A stretch of 64,000 nucleotides of DNA from Cellulomonas phragmiteti (GTDB lineage Bacteria; Actinomycetota; Actinomycetes; Actinomycetales; Cellulomonadaceae), in assembly GCF_016862775.1 (NCBI RefSeq), contig NZ_BONP01000002.1, forward strand, positions 186,001-250,000. Direction: 5' to 3'. Position numbers and translations under genes: made by a program. Numbering within the stretch: the stretch's first letter is position 1; every line of letters starts with the position of its first letter. The notes beneath the pieces were generated by a model. That model was not told the origin of the DNA, did no database searches, and saw nothing but the letters and a program-made list of their open reading frames with translations. Positions 17,535 through 26,082 of the stretch are shown in pieces.

Positions 17535-18242
17535 TCAGCTGCGGCGGCGTCGTGCGGCGAGCACGCCCCCCGCACCGGCGAGCAGCAGGCCGCCGGCGAT
17601 GAGCGCGAGCGGTCCGGCGGACGAGCCGGTCTCGGACAGCACCTCGGCGCGGTACCCGGCGGCCGACGCGGTGCCGGCAGCGGCGGGTGCGTCGTCCCCG
17701 GCGACCAGGACGTCGGAGCGCTCGGGGCCGGTGAGGCAGACGGGGCTCGACGGCGGGTAGCCGACGACGGCCGACGCGGCGGGGTTCACCTGGAAGGAGA
17801 CCTCGACCGACGGGCGCACCCAGTCGTACTCGTCGCCGACGACCCAGGTGCCGCCCTCGAGGCGCCAGCCGGGCCAGTCGACGCCCTTGCCGGTGGAGTC
17901 CTGCACGGCGCCGGGCCACAGCACGGTGCCGGTCAGCGGCTGGTCGGCGTAGACGACGTCGGCACCGCCGGGGTTGACGAAGGTGATGGTGACGCGGTTG
18001 CGGTCGCTGCCGATCGGGGTGACGGCGTACCGGAGCTTCGGGACGTCGTTGTCGCAGACGGGCGACAGGACGGTGACCTCGACCTCGCAGGGCAGCTCGG
18101 CGCCGTACTCGTCGGTGCCGCGCGTGCAGTCGTCGCCGGTGACCACGGTGGCCGCGAGCGGGGCGGCGGTGGCGGCCGGGGCGAGGCCGGTGGCCGCCAG
18201 GACGAGGGCTGCGGTCGCGCAGACCCGGGTGAACACGCGCAT
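17535..18242 (-). CDS. Small secreted protein with LSETG-type sorting signal
   Basis: A protein of 235 aa. The ATG at 18242 follows GGGAG with 6-nt spacing and opens a signal peptide (MRVFTRVCATAALVL ... ATAAP, about 27 residues). The mature part is acidic with three Cys residues and beta-rich segments (NRVTITFVNPGGADVVYADQ). The C-terminus has LSETG at about 200, a hydrophobic helix, and the tail ARRRRS, the layout of class E-like (LAxTG) sortase substrates in actinobacteria. Wall attachment by sortase is therefore likely, though no sortase gene is in the window. It is downstream of a DUF4012 gene, an arrangement repeated at 42179-44757. Confidence 0.8.
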   Translation of the reverse strand: MRVFTRVCATAALVLAATGLAPAATAAPLAATVVTGDDCTRGTDEYGAELPCEVEVTVLSPVCDNDVPKLRYAVTPIGSDRNRVTITFVNPGGADVVYADQPLTGTVLWPGAVQDSTGKGVDWPGWRLEGGTWVVGDEYDWVRPSVEVSFQVNPAASAVVGYPPSSPVCLTGPERSDVLVAGDDAPAAAGTASAAGYRAEVLSETGSSAGPLALIAGGLLLAGAGGVLAARRRRS

Positions 18243-18385
18243 GGCTGGCTCCCACGTAGAATCGGACATTTCGTCCTCATCCTCGCCCCGCGCGGCGCGG
18301 AATCCTACCGTCATTCGGGTGAATCGGACAGATCGGACGCATTTCACCCGGACCTGGACGGGCGTCCGTCAGTCCCGGCGGACGG

Positions 18386-20266
18386 TCACTCGCAGCGGAA
18401 GGTCGCGACGCCCGGGGACGTGAGCGTGGGCGTGGTCCACAGCGTGACGGCGCCGTCGCGCAGGGGCACCTCGACGACGACCTCCTGGACCTGCCCGCCG
18501 GTGAGGCGGGACGCGACCTGGTGCACGGTGCGCCCGTCGACGGCCGTGACCTGCCCGGTGACGGGCGCGCCGTCGCGCGTCACGACGAGGGGGGCCGCGC
18601 CCTGCGCGGACCACACGGACACGGTGGTGAGCAGTGTCCCCAGCGGCACGCCCTCGGGCGGGTGGCCGGTGACGAGCCGGGACCAGGACTCCACGCCGTC
18701 GGGCGAGCGCAGCTCGAGGCGGAGCACGGCGCTGACGGCAGGCTCGGGGCCGGTGCAGCGGGCGTCGCGGAACGTCAGGTCGGTGTGCAGGTAGGCGCCC
18801 AGCTTGCCCTGGGTGCCGTCGTCGAGGAACACGCCGGGCTGGTCGGCGAACACCGGTGAGGTGAACGCGCCGCCGGCGACGGTCGCGGCGAGCCGCTCCT
18901 GCTCCTCGGCGTGCGCGGACCAGATCCGCACCCGGCGCTCGTCGACGGCGCGCCGCCCGGCGACGAGCAGGTCCTGCGGGTCGCCGGCGCCGGCGCTGAC
19001 GGCCTCGACGACGCCGGACGCCACGGCGCCGAAGTACGCGTCGGAGGCGTCGGCGTCGGGGTAGAGCAGGTAGGCGTCGCGCAGCAGGGCACGCACCAGG
19101 CCGTCCGCGTCGAGGGAGCCGCCCCCGGGGTCGGGGACGGGGCCGGTGGCGCCGACGAGCCCGGCGACGGCGAGGGCGTCCGTGGCGATCACGCCGTCGA
19201 CGGTGCCGCCGACGTCGCGCGTCCAGCGGGCGGCGACCAGCTCGGCGGAGCGCGGGAAGTCCGGGGTGAGCACGGAGTTCTGGATCCATCGGCCGAGGCG
19301 GTCGCCCCAGGTCGCCGTCTCCTCGGGCGTCAGTGGCAGGACGGGCGCGGCGATCTTGGGCAGGTCGGCGGTGCTGCGGCGGTCGACGACGCTCACCGCG
19401 CCGTCGTCGACGCGCACGGCCACGACGGTCCCGACGATGCCGCCCGCGGTCCGCAGCTCGGCGGTGTTGAGCGCGAGGACGAGGTAGGTGCGCGGCCCGT
19501 CGCCGCCGAGCATCGCGGGCAGGACGTCGGCGACCCCGCCGGCGGGGCGCAGTCCGGCGTCGACGCGCGCGAGGGCGTCCTGGACCTGGCGCACGGGGCC
19601 GGCGAGCGGACCGACGAGCGTGTCGGCGTCGAGCGCGGCGACGTCGGCGTGCGCGTCGGCCGCGGTGGTCGCCGCCGCGGTGACGCGAGTGGTGACGGTG
19701 CGCAGGGCGGGGACGTCGAACCGGCCGTCGGGCAGCCGCAGGCCGCCGTCGAGCAGCGCGCGCAGGTCGGCGGCGGCGGGCAGCGCGTCGGCGACGACGG
19801 CGTCGAGCGACGTGGACACGACACGGACGGCCTCGAGCTGGTCACCGGCCCAGGGCAGCGCCTCGGCCGCGCGCCACACCGGGTCGGACGACGCGGCGGC
19901 GGCCGCCGCGGTCGACTCCCGCAGCCGTGCGAGGTCGTCGGTGGCGGTCGCGACGGTCGCGGCGTCGAGCTCGACGCCGCCCAGCAGGTCGCGCGCGTCC
20001 TGCAGCGCCGAGACGGCCTGCCAGGCGCGGAACGCGACCCAGGCGCCGACGAGCACGAGGACGACGGCCACGGCGACGACGACGCGTGCCACGACGCGCC
20101 GCCGGCCGCGGCCCGCAGTCGGCTCGGTCGCGGTCGACCCGCTCGGGGTCGGCTCGCTCGGGGTCACCCCGCTCGGGTGCGGGCCGGCCGGGTGCGCGGC
20201 GTCCTGCTCCGCGCTGCCCGGGCCGTCGGTCACGTCGGTCGCGTCCACCGGGCGATCGTCACACAC
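18386..20266 (-). CDS. DUF4012 membrane protein (copy A)
   Basis: A protein of 626 aa with a GTG start at 20266 (a GTG at 20248 is possible). An acidic, Pro/Thr-rich cytoplasmic N-terminus of about 55 residues is followed by one membrane helix (VVARVVVAVAVVLVLVGAWV); the rest is extracellular. Signature parts of DUF4012 are present: GPRTYLVLALNTAELRTAGG, then VLTPDFPRSAELVAARW, DGVIATDALAVAGLVGATGP and LDDGTQGKLGAYLHTDLTF. The biochemical role is unknown; members are common near envelope polysaccharide genes. It shares this layout with the protein at 42799-44757 and has a sortase-type gene directly downstream. Confidence 0.88.
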   Translation of the reverse strand: MCDDRPVDATDVTDGPGSAEQDAAHPAGPHPSGVTPSEPTPSGSTATEPTAGRGRRRVVARVVVAVAVVLVLVGAWVAFRAWQAVSALQDARDLLGGVELDAATVATATDDLARLRESTAAAAAASSDPVWRAAEALPWAGDQLEAVRVVSTSLDAVVADALPAAADLRALLDGGLRLPDGRFDVPALRTVTTRVTAAATTAADAHADVAALDADTLVGPLAGPVRQVQDALARVDAGLRPAGGVADVLPAMLGGDGPRTYLVLALNTAELRTAGGIVGTVVAVRVDDGAVSVVDRRSTADLPKIAAPVLPLTPEETATWGDRLGRWIQNSVLTPDFPRSAELVAARWTRDVGGTVDGVIATDALAVAGLVGATGPVPDPGGGSLDADGLVRALLRDAYLLYPDADASDAYFGAVASGVVEAVSAGAGDPQDLLVAGRRAVDERRVRIWSAHAEEQERLAATVAGGAFTSPVFADQPGVFLDDGTQGKLGAYLHTDLTFRDARCTGPEPAVSAVLRLELRSPDGVESWSRLVTGHPPEGVPLGTLLTTVSVWSAQGAAPLVVTRDGAPVTGQVTAVDGRTVHQVASRLTGGQVQEVVVEVPLRDGAVTLWTTPTLTSPGVATFRCE

Positions 20267-20359
20267 CGGACGTTCCGGACATCTCGCCCGGGGCGTCTTT
20301 CACCCCCGGGACCACCCGACCGGACCAACACCCTCCCCCGCCGGGGCCGTCCGCCCAGG

Positions 20360-21685
20360 TCAGGCGGCCTGCTGGGCGTCGGCCGCGTCCTGGGCGCCGA
20401 CGCGCGCCGGGGCCTCGTCGGCACGCCGCCGGGGGTACTGCACCTCGAGGTGGGGCCGGGTGGTGACGTGGTACCGCACGCGCACGTCCCAGTGCCGGCG
20501 CGCCCACCACGCGGCACCGACGGCGACCAGCAGGGCGCTGATCGACCCGATGCCGATGGACCAGCGGGCGCCGAACGTCTCCCCGATCCACCCGACGATG
20601 GGCGAGCCGACGGGCGTCGCCCCGAGGAACACCATCATGTAGAGGGACATCACGCGCCCGCGCATCTTCGGGTCCGTCGACATCTGGATGCTCGTGTTGG
20701 CGGCCGTCATCATCGTCAGCGACGCCAGGCCCACGGGGATGCACGCGATGGCGAAGGTGAGGTACGTCGGCATCAGCGCCATGACGCCCGTCGCGACGCC
20801 GAACGCGAAGGCGGACCCGATGACCAGGCGCACGCGTGGCCGCTCGCGGCGTGCGGCGAGCAGCGCGCCGGTGAGCGAGCCGATGGCCAGGACGGACCCG
20901 AGGATCCCGTACTCCTGGGCGCCGCGGTCGAACTCGGTGCGTGCCATGAGGGCGCTGGTGAGCTGGAAGTTGAGGCCGAACGTCGACACGACGCCGACGA
21001 CGACCATGATGACGACGATGTCGGAGCGGCCGCGCACGTACGCGATGCCCTCGCGGATCTGCCCCTTGGCGCGGGTGGCGTGCGGCATGGGGTACAGCTC
21101 GGTGCCGCGCATGAGGACGAGCGAGCCGATGGTCGCGGCGAACGTGGCGGCGTTGATGACGAAGACCCAGCCGCTGCCGACGGCCGCGATGAGCAGGCCG
21201 GCGACGCCGGGGCCGATGAGGCGGGCGGCGTTGAAGGACGCGCTGTTGAGCCCGACGGCGTTGGACAGGCGCGCGGCGGGGACGAGCTCGGCGACGAAGG
21301 TCTGGCGCACGGGGGCGTCGACGGCGGACACGACGCCGAGCAGCCCGGCGAACACGTAGACCTGCCAGAGCTGGGCGTGACCGGACAGGACGAGGGCGCC
21401 GAGGCCGGCGGCGAGGACACCCTGGGCGACCTGCGTGGCGATGAGCAGCTTGCGCCGGTCGAACCGGTCGGCGAGCAGGCCGGCCCACGCGGACAGCACG
21501 AGGAACGGCGCGAACTGCAGGGCCGTGGTGATGCCGACGGCGACGCCGGACTCGTCGGTCAGCTCGGTGAGGACCAGCCAGTCCTGGGCGACACGTTGCA
21601 TCCAGGTGCCGACGTTGGCGACGAGCGCGCCGGCGAACCACAGGCGGTAGTTGCGGATGGACAGGGAGGAGAAGGTGGCGCTCAC
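20360..21685 (-). CDS. MFS exporter (EntS/drug-efflux type)
   Basis: A protein of 441 aa with about 12 membrane helices. The N-terminus LSIRNYRLWFAGALVANVGT and the first loop LLADRFDRRKLLIATQ, a standard MFS A-motif, match the EntS-like efflux group. The last 40 residues are a polar tail. The GTG start at 21685 overlaps the stop of the MarR gene by 4 bp (GTGA), so expression is coupled. MarR/MFS pairs commonly form drug- or metabolite-inducible efflux units, with MarR as the repressor; the substrate is unknown. Confidence 0.9.
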   Translation of the reverse strand: MSATFSSLSIRNYRLWFAGALVANVGTWMQRVAQDWLVLTELTDESGVAVGITTALQFAPFLVLSAWAGLLADRFDRRKLLIATQVAQGVLAAGLGALVLSGHAQLWQVYVFAGLLGVVSAVDAPVRQTFVAELVPAARLSNAVGLNSASFNAARLIGPGVAGLLIAAVGSGWVFVINAATFAATIGSLVLMRGTELYPMPHATRAKGQIREGIAYVRGRSDIVVIMVVVGVVSTFGLNFQLTSALMARTEFDRGAQEYGILGSVLAIGSLTGALLAARRERPRVRLVIGSAFAFGVATGVMALMPTYLTFAIACIPVGLASLTMMTAANTSIQMSTDPKMRGRVMSLYMMVFLGATPVGSPIVGWIGETFGARWSIGIGSISALLVAVGAAWWARRHWDVRVRYHVTTRPHLEVQYPRRRADEAPARVGAQDAADAQQAA

Positions 21686-22110
21686 GACGAGGTGATCCTC
21701 CGCAGGATCTCGGCGGCCCGGACGAGGGTGGCGCGGTCGTCGTCGCCGAGGACCGCGAGGCGCGCGGACAGCCAGGCGTCGCGGCGCCGGCGGGTCTCGG
21801 CCACCTCGGCCTCGCCCTGCGGGGTGAGGCTGACGACGACCTGGCGGCCGTCGGTGGGGTGCTCCTCCTTGCGCACGAGCCCGCTCTCGGCGAGGCAGGT
21901 GACCGTGCGGGTCATGGCGGGGGCGGCGATGCGCTCGTGCTCGGCCAGGCGTCCGGGGCTGGTGGGTCCCTCGCGCAGCAGGATCGCCAGGACGTTGAAC
22001 TGCGGGTCGGACAACCCGGCGTCGCCGCGCTCGGCCTTGATGCGGCGCGTGGCGCGGCCGAGCGTCACGCGCAGGTCGGCAGCGAGAGCGAGGTCGGGAT
22101 CCTGGGGCAC
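21682..22110 (-). CDS. MarR-family transcriptional regulator
   Basis: A protein of 142 aa with a GTG start at 22110. The winged helix is visible at about 35-100: LSDPQFNVLAILLREGPTS, recognition helix HERIAAPAMTRTVTCLAE, and the wing KEEHPTDGRQVVVSLTPQG with the conserved DGR. MarR proteins are dimers that release DNA on binding phenolic or drug-like ligands. It is the first gene of a two-gene operon with the MFS exporter. The upstream gap has three TTAC elements (22117, 22122, 22130) but no clear dyad. Confidence 0.92.
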   Translation of the reverse strand: MPQDPDLALAADLRVTLGRATRRIKAERGDAGLSDPQFNVLAILLREGPTSPGRLAEHERIAAPAMTRTVTCLAESGLVRKEEHPTDGRQVVVSLTPQGEAEVAETRRRRDAWLSARLAVLGDDDRATLVRAAEILRRITSS

Positions 22111-22216
22111 GTTTGCTTACCTTACATCATTACCCGTAGTCAGCATCTCACCCGCTCCGCGCTTGCGCCGTCGCCCGTTCGTGGGGAACAGTCATCACCC
22201 GGGGGAGGGGGAGGAC

Positions 22217-23515
22217 ATGCACGGTCCTGACTGGGACGTCGCGAGCGACGCCCTGGTCGTCGAGCACCTCATGGCGTCGACGACCGATCCGGTGACCAAC
22301 CGGGCCACGGCGGTGTCGCTGCACGCCGACTGCCCCCGCATGCGCGCCACCGACGCCGTGCTGTCCGTCATCACCCTCGCCTACGACACCCCGACGACCC
22401 GGGCGCTGCCCGGGCGCGCGCGCGGCGTCGACGTCGCCGAGCGCGTCCTGTGCCGCGACCTCGAGCGCTGGGCGGGCCCTCCAGGCAACGTCGTCGCGAT
22501 CGGTGAGGCGGCGGTGGCGTACCTCGCGCTGACCTCGCACGAGGACGCGCAGGCGATCCGCTCCCGGCTGCCCGAGCTGCACGCCCAGGTCGACCGCGCC
22601 GCCGGTGCCGTGCCGCTGGTCTCGGCCGCGCAGGGACCGTCCCGCGACTCGTCCGACGTGGTGGCCCGGGCCATCGAGCGCCTCGTCCTGCCGCGTGCGA
22701 CCCTGCCGGCGCAGGACCACTGGGCGGCCGGCGCCGCGCGGCAGCGCCCGCTGTGGGACGCCCGCACGGGTGCCCGGTTCGGCGCCCAGGTGCGCCTGCA
22801 GGCGGCGAGCCTGGACGACCCGTCCGCGCAGCGCGCCGAGGGCCTGCTGTCGGTGACGCGCTCCCCGCGCTACGTCGACGCCGCGGTGGCGATGCACGCC
22901 GCGATCCCGCACGTCACCGCCGGCCTGGCGGAGCACTCCCCCGTGGTCTGGGACGCCTCCGCGGTGCTCTCCGGCACCGGCACGGCTCGTGAGGCTCTCG
23001 CCCGGGCGCTGGTGGACCACGCTCCGCCGGGCGTGTGGCTCGGGGTCTCGGCGTGGCTGGCCGGGCTCGACGAGGTGCTGGCGTCCCTGCGCACGCTGCG
23101 CGCGCGGGGGCACCGGATCGTGCTCACCGGCTACGGCTCGGGCCGTGAGCCGCTGGCCGCGTTCGACGAGCTGCCGGTCGACGCGATCCTGCTGGACCCG
23201 TACCTGGAGGCGGGTGCCCGGGTCACCCCGGAGGACCGCGCCGTGCTCGCCGCGATCCTCGAGCACGCCACCCGCAACGACGTCGTCGCCCTGACCGCGG
23301 ACCACAGCACCGTGGACCTGCTGCGCCGGCCGATGCCCGTCCCCCGCCCGCGCAGCCCGGAGCCGGGCGACCAGCTGCTGGAGCGGGCGCTGCTGGTGGG
23401 CCTGACGCTGCGCGAGACGGCGGTGCTGGTCAACGCGAGCAAGGGCCAGGGGCCGCTCGCGCCCCGCTGGGACCGGTACGACGTGGCGACGCACTGGGCG
23501 CGCGCGGCGCTGTGA
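22217..23515 (+). CDS. Degenerate GGDEF-EAL protein
   Basis: A protein of 432 aa; ATG 22217 follows GGGGGAGGAC. The N-terminal part (about 20-130) keeps the outline of a GGDEF domain: STTDPVTNRATAV, a FxxxN-like stretch replaced by VITLAYDTPTTRALP, then VAERVLCRDLERW, and GEAAVAYLAL where GGDEF should be. The C-terminal part (about 190-420) keeps the outline of an EAL domain, but TGYGSGREPL replaces DDFGTGxSSL, LPVDAILLD replaces LPVDxIKID, and the AEGVE element is gone. Both catalytic sites therefore look lost. It may bind c-di-GMP, another ligand or a partner protein. The stop overlaps the start of the CAP gene (GTGA). Confidence 0.65.
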   Translation: MHGPDWDVASDALVVEHLMASTTDPVTNRATAVSLHADCPRMRATDAVLSVITLAYDTPTTRALPGRARGVDVAERVLCRDLERWAGPPGNVVAIGEAAVAYLALTSHEDAQAIRSRLPELHAQVDRAAGAVPLVSAAQGPSRDSSDVVARAIERLVLPRATLPAQDHWAAGAARQRPLWDARTGARFGAQVRLQAASLDDPSAQRAEGLLSVTRSPRYVDAAVAMHAAIPHVTAGLAEHSPVVWDASAVLSGTGTAREALARALVDHAPPGVWLGVSAWLAGLDEVLASLRTLRARGHRIVLTGYGSGREPLAAFDELPVDAILLDPYLEAGARVTPEDRAVLAAILEHATRNDVVALTADHSTVDLLRRPMPVPRPRSPEPGDQLLERALLVGLTLRETAVLVNASKGQGPLAPRWDRYDVATHWARAAL

Positions 23516-24066
23516 CGGCACCCGACGCGCCGGCGCCGCCACCCGGCCACGCCCGCGCCTCGCGCCGCGGCGACGTGGTCGCCCTGGTGCTGCTGCTGGC
23601 CGGGGTGGGCCTGGCGGTCGCGGCCGTGATCGCGGGGACGCGGGCCGGTGACGGCGCCGCGGCGGGGACGCCGACGCCCACGTGGTCCGTGGACGGCGTG
23701 GACCTCGACCGTTACGCCGCGGACCTGCTGGCCGCCGCGGACGATGCCCGCACGGCCGCCGGGCTGCCGGCGTGGGAGCCGGCGCCGTGCGCGCAGCCCG
23801 CCGCGGCGGAGCGCGCCGCGGCCCTGGTGGGCGAGGAGCTGGTCCACGCCGCGCTCGACCCCGTGCTCGCGGCGTGCGCGCCGTTGTCCACGGTGGCGGA
23901 GAACCTGTCGCGCGCGGCCGCCGCCCCGCCGGACGTGGTCGAGGCGTGGCTGGGGTCGGCGGGTCACCGCGCCAACATCGAGGACCCGACGCTCACCCAG
24001 GCGGCGACGGCGTGCGTCCTCGACGACGGGCAGGTGCTGTGCGCGCTGGTGCTGGCGGGCCCGTGA
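23512..24066 (+). CDS. Membrane-anchored CAP-domain protein
   Basis: A protein of 184 aa; the GTG start overlaps the upstream stop by 4 bp. A short Pro-rich cytoplasmic tail precedes one membrane helix (VVALVLLLAGVGLAVAAVIA, about 22-41). The extracellular part is a compact CAP domain: LLAAADDARTAAGLPAWE, then PLSTVAENLSRA, VVEAWLGSAGHRANIEDP and TLTQAATACVL, which match the conserved CAP core including AENLS and GHRxNI. Translational coupling to the degenerate GGDEF-EAL protein suggests a shared role at the envelope. No activity can be assigned. Confidence 0.82.
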   Translation: MTAPDAPAPPPGHARASRRGDVVALVLLLAGVGLAVAAVIAGTRAGDGAAAGTPTPTWSVDGVDLDRYAADLLAAADDARTAAGLPAWEPAPCAQPAAAERAAALVGEELVHAALDPVLAACAPLSTVAENLSRAAAAPPDVVEAWLGSAGHRANIEDPTLTQAATACVLDDGQVLCALVLAGP

Positions 24067-24091
24067 CTTGCGGCGTCCGGACCCCGGGACG

Positions 24092-25417
24092 TCAGGGGCG
24101 GCCGAGCGCCCGGTAGGTCCAGCCGGCGGCGCGCCACGCCTTGGGGTCGAGCACGTTGCGGCCGTCGACGATCGCGCGGTGCGCGACGACGCCCCCGAGC
24201 GCGTCGGGGTCGAGGTCGCGGTACTCAGCCCACTCGGTGGCCAGGACGACGACGTCGGCGCCCTGGGCTGCCTCGAGCGCGGTGGCCGCGTACTTGAGGT
24301 CGGGCCACTTGGCGCGGGCGTTCTCGACGGCCTGCGGGTCGGTCACGGTGACGTGCGCGCCCTGCAGCTGCATCTGCGCGGCCACGGACAGCGCCGGGGA
24401 GTCGCGCACGTCGTCGCTGTCGGGCTTGAACGCCGCCCCCAGGACGGTGACGCGCTTGCCGACGATGGACCCGGCGCTGACCTCGCGCGCGAGGTCGACC
24501 ATGCGCACGCGGCGGCGCATGTTGATCGCGTCGACCTCCCGCAGGAACGACAGGGCCTGGTCGACGCCCAGCTCACCGGCGCGGGCCATGAACGCGCGGA
24601 TGTCCTTGGGCAGGCAGCCGCCGCCGAACCCGAGGCCGGCGTTGAGGAACCGGCGACCGATGCGCGCGTCGTAGCCGATCGCGTCGGCGAGGCGGGTGAC
24701 GTCGGCGCCGGTGGCCTCGCAGAGCTCGGCCATCGCGTTGATGAACGAGATCTTGGTCGCGAGGAACGAGTTGGCGGCGACCTTGACGAGCTGCGCGGTG
24801 GCGTAGTCGGTGACGACCAGCGGCGTGCCCTCGGACAGGGGGGTCGCGTACACCTCGTCGAGCAGGGCGCGGGCGGCGTCGCCCTCGGCCGTGGGCACGC
24901 CCTCGTCGTCCGTCGGCAGGCCGTAGACGAGGCGGTCGGGGTGCAGGGTGTCCTGGACGGCGAACCCCTCGCGGAGGAACTCCGGGTTCCACGCCAGGGA
25001 GGCGCCGGTGCCGGTGAGGCGTGCGGCCAGGTCCTCGGCGGTGCCGACGGGCACGGTCGACTTGCCGGCGACGACGTCACCGGCGGCCAGGTGGGGGCGC
25101 AGGTCCTCGAACGCGGACTCGACGTAGGACAGGTCGGCGCGGAACTCGCCGTGCTTCTGCGGGGTGCCGACGCACAGGAAGTGGATCTGAGCCCCGGCGG
25201 CGTCGGCCATGTCGGTGCTGAACGTCAGGCGCCCCGTGCCGGAGACCTCCGCCAGCAGCTCGGGCAGGCCCGGCTCGTAGAACGGGGCGGTGCCGGCGGC
25301 GAGCCGGGCGATCTTGTCGGGGTCGACGTCGATCCCCACCACGTCGTGCCCGAGGGACGCCATGCTGGCCGCATGGACTGCCCCGAGATACCCACAACCG
25401 ATGACCGAGATGCGCAC
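24092..25417 (-). CDS. UDP-glucose 6-dehydrogenase
   Basis: A protein of 441 aa. The Rossmann start ISVIGCGYLGAVHAASMASLG is at the N-terminus. The catalytic Cys is in LGFGGGCLPKDIRAF; VAANSFLATKISFINAMAEL holds the active-site Lys and Asn; VTVLGAAFKPDSDDVRDSP starts the C-terminal domain. The enzyme makes UDP-glucuronate from UDP-glucose with two NAD+. It is the first gene of the exopolysaccharide region and would provide a uronic acid building block. It is transcribed divergently from the VanZ-like gene. Confidence 0.95.
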   Translation of the reverse strand: MRISVIGCGYLGAVHAASMASLGHDVVGIDVDPDKIARLAAGTAPFYEPGLPELLAEVSGTGRLTFSTDMADAAGAQIHFLCVGTPQKHGEFRADLSYVESAFEDLRPHLAAGDVVAGKSTVPVGTAEDLAARLTGTGASLAWNPEFLREGFAVQDTLHPDRLVYGLPTDDEGVPTAEGDAARALLDEVYATPLSEGTPLVVTDYATAQLVKVAANSFLATKISFINAMAELCEATGADVTRLADAIGYDARIGRRFLNAGLGFGGGCLPKDIRAFMARAGELGVDQALSFLREVDAINMRRRVRMVDLAREVSAGSIVGKRVTVLGAAFKPDSDDVRDSPALSVAAQMQLQGAHVTVTDPQAVENARAKWPDLKYAATALEAAQGADVVVLATEWAEYRDLDPDALGGVVAHRAIVDGRNVLDPKAWRAAGWTYRALGRP

Positions 25418-25482
25418 GTGCTCTCCCCCGCTCCGAGACCTCTGTGCGGGCAGCGTACCGGGGTGGGCACGGGCAGCCGCCA

Positions 25483-25968
25483 GTGACCACGGTCACGGGA
25501 CAAATCCGGACACGGGTCCAGGCGGCGCTGGTCGCGTACCTGGCCGCCGTCGCGGTGGTGACGCTGCGACCCGCGCCGCAGGACGACGAGGCGCTGGGGG
25601 TGGCGCGCACCGTGATCGCGTGGCTCGTGGAGCGCGGCGTGCCGGTGACGTTCGAGGGTGTCGAGGCGGTCTCCAACGTCGTGATGTTCGTGCCGTTCGG
25701 GGTGCTGGTAGGCCTGCTGCTGGCTCGCCCGTGGTGGGTGGTGGTGCTGCTGGGCGCGGCGACGTCCGGGCTGATCGAGACGGTGCAGCAGTGGCTGCCG
25801 ACGCGCTACCCCACCCTGCAGGACCTGATGCTGAACACGCTGGGGGCAGCCGTGGGGGTGGGGGTGCTGGCGCTGGTGTCGCGGGCATGGCGTCAGACAG
25901 CCGAGGCGCAACCGGTTGACGGGCGCGAGGTACCTCCGACGCCGCGGCGGGCGACGACTCCGGACTAG
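25483..25968 (+). CDS. VanZ-like membrane protein
   Basis: A protein of 161 aa from GTG 25483 (a GTG at 25444 is also possible; neither has a strong ribosome-binding site). Four hydrophobic segments and the family motifs NVVMFVPFGVLVGLLLARP and SGLIETVQQWLPTRYPTLQD, followed by LNTLGAAVG, match VanZ-like proteins. VanZ raises teicoplanin resistance in enterococci by an unknown route; in actinobacteria, homologues are scattered and of unknown function. It is divergent from UDP-glucose dehydrogenase and the last clearly GC-rich gene before the acyltransferase. Confidence 0.85.
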   Translation: MTTVTGQIRTRVQAALVAYLAAVAVVTLRPAPQDDEALGVARTVIAWLVERGVPVTFEGVEAVSNVVMFVPFGVLVGLLLARPWWVVVLLGAATSGLIETVQQWLPTRYPTLQDLMLNTLGAAVGVGVLALVSRAWRQTAEAQPVDGREVPPTPRRATTPD

Positions 25969-26070
25969 CCGCTCGAAGGCGTGCTCACTTGCTCCTCACG
26001 TGGCGCTGAGGAAGCCTCAGACGAGACAATCGAGCCCCAAGAAGTTCAGCGCTGCCCAGGAATTGTGCGG

Positions 26071-26076
26071 TACGGT
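26071..26076 (+). promoter_or_regulatory. -10 box for leaderless acyltransferase mRNA
   Basis: TACGGT lies 6 nt upstream of the GTG start at 26083 with no Shine-Dalgarno sequence. Confidence 0.4.
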
Positions 26077-26082
26077 CGCTGA

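Noticed and set aside
22111..22140. MarR operator in the MarR/GGDEF-EAL gap
   Set aside because: Three TTAC elements are present but do not form an inverted repeat of the usual MarR spacing.
18911..22216. Very long plus-strand frame running into the GGDEF-EAL gene
   Set aside because: Its Gly/Arg/Val-rich translation is the opposite-strand shadow of the DUF4012, MFS and MarR genes; protein-like sequence begins only at ATG 22217.
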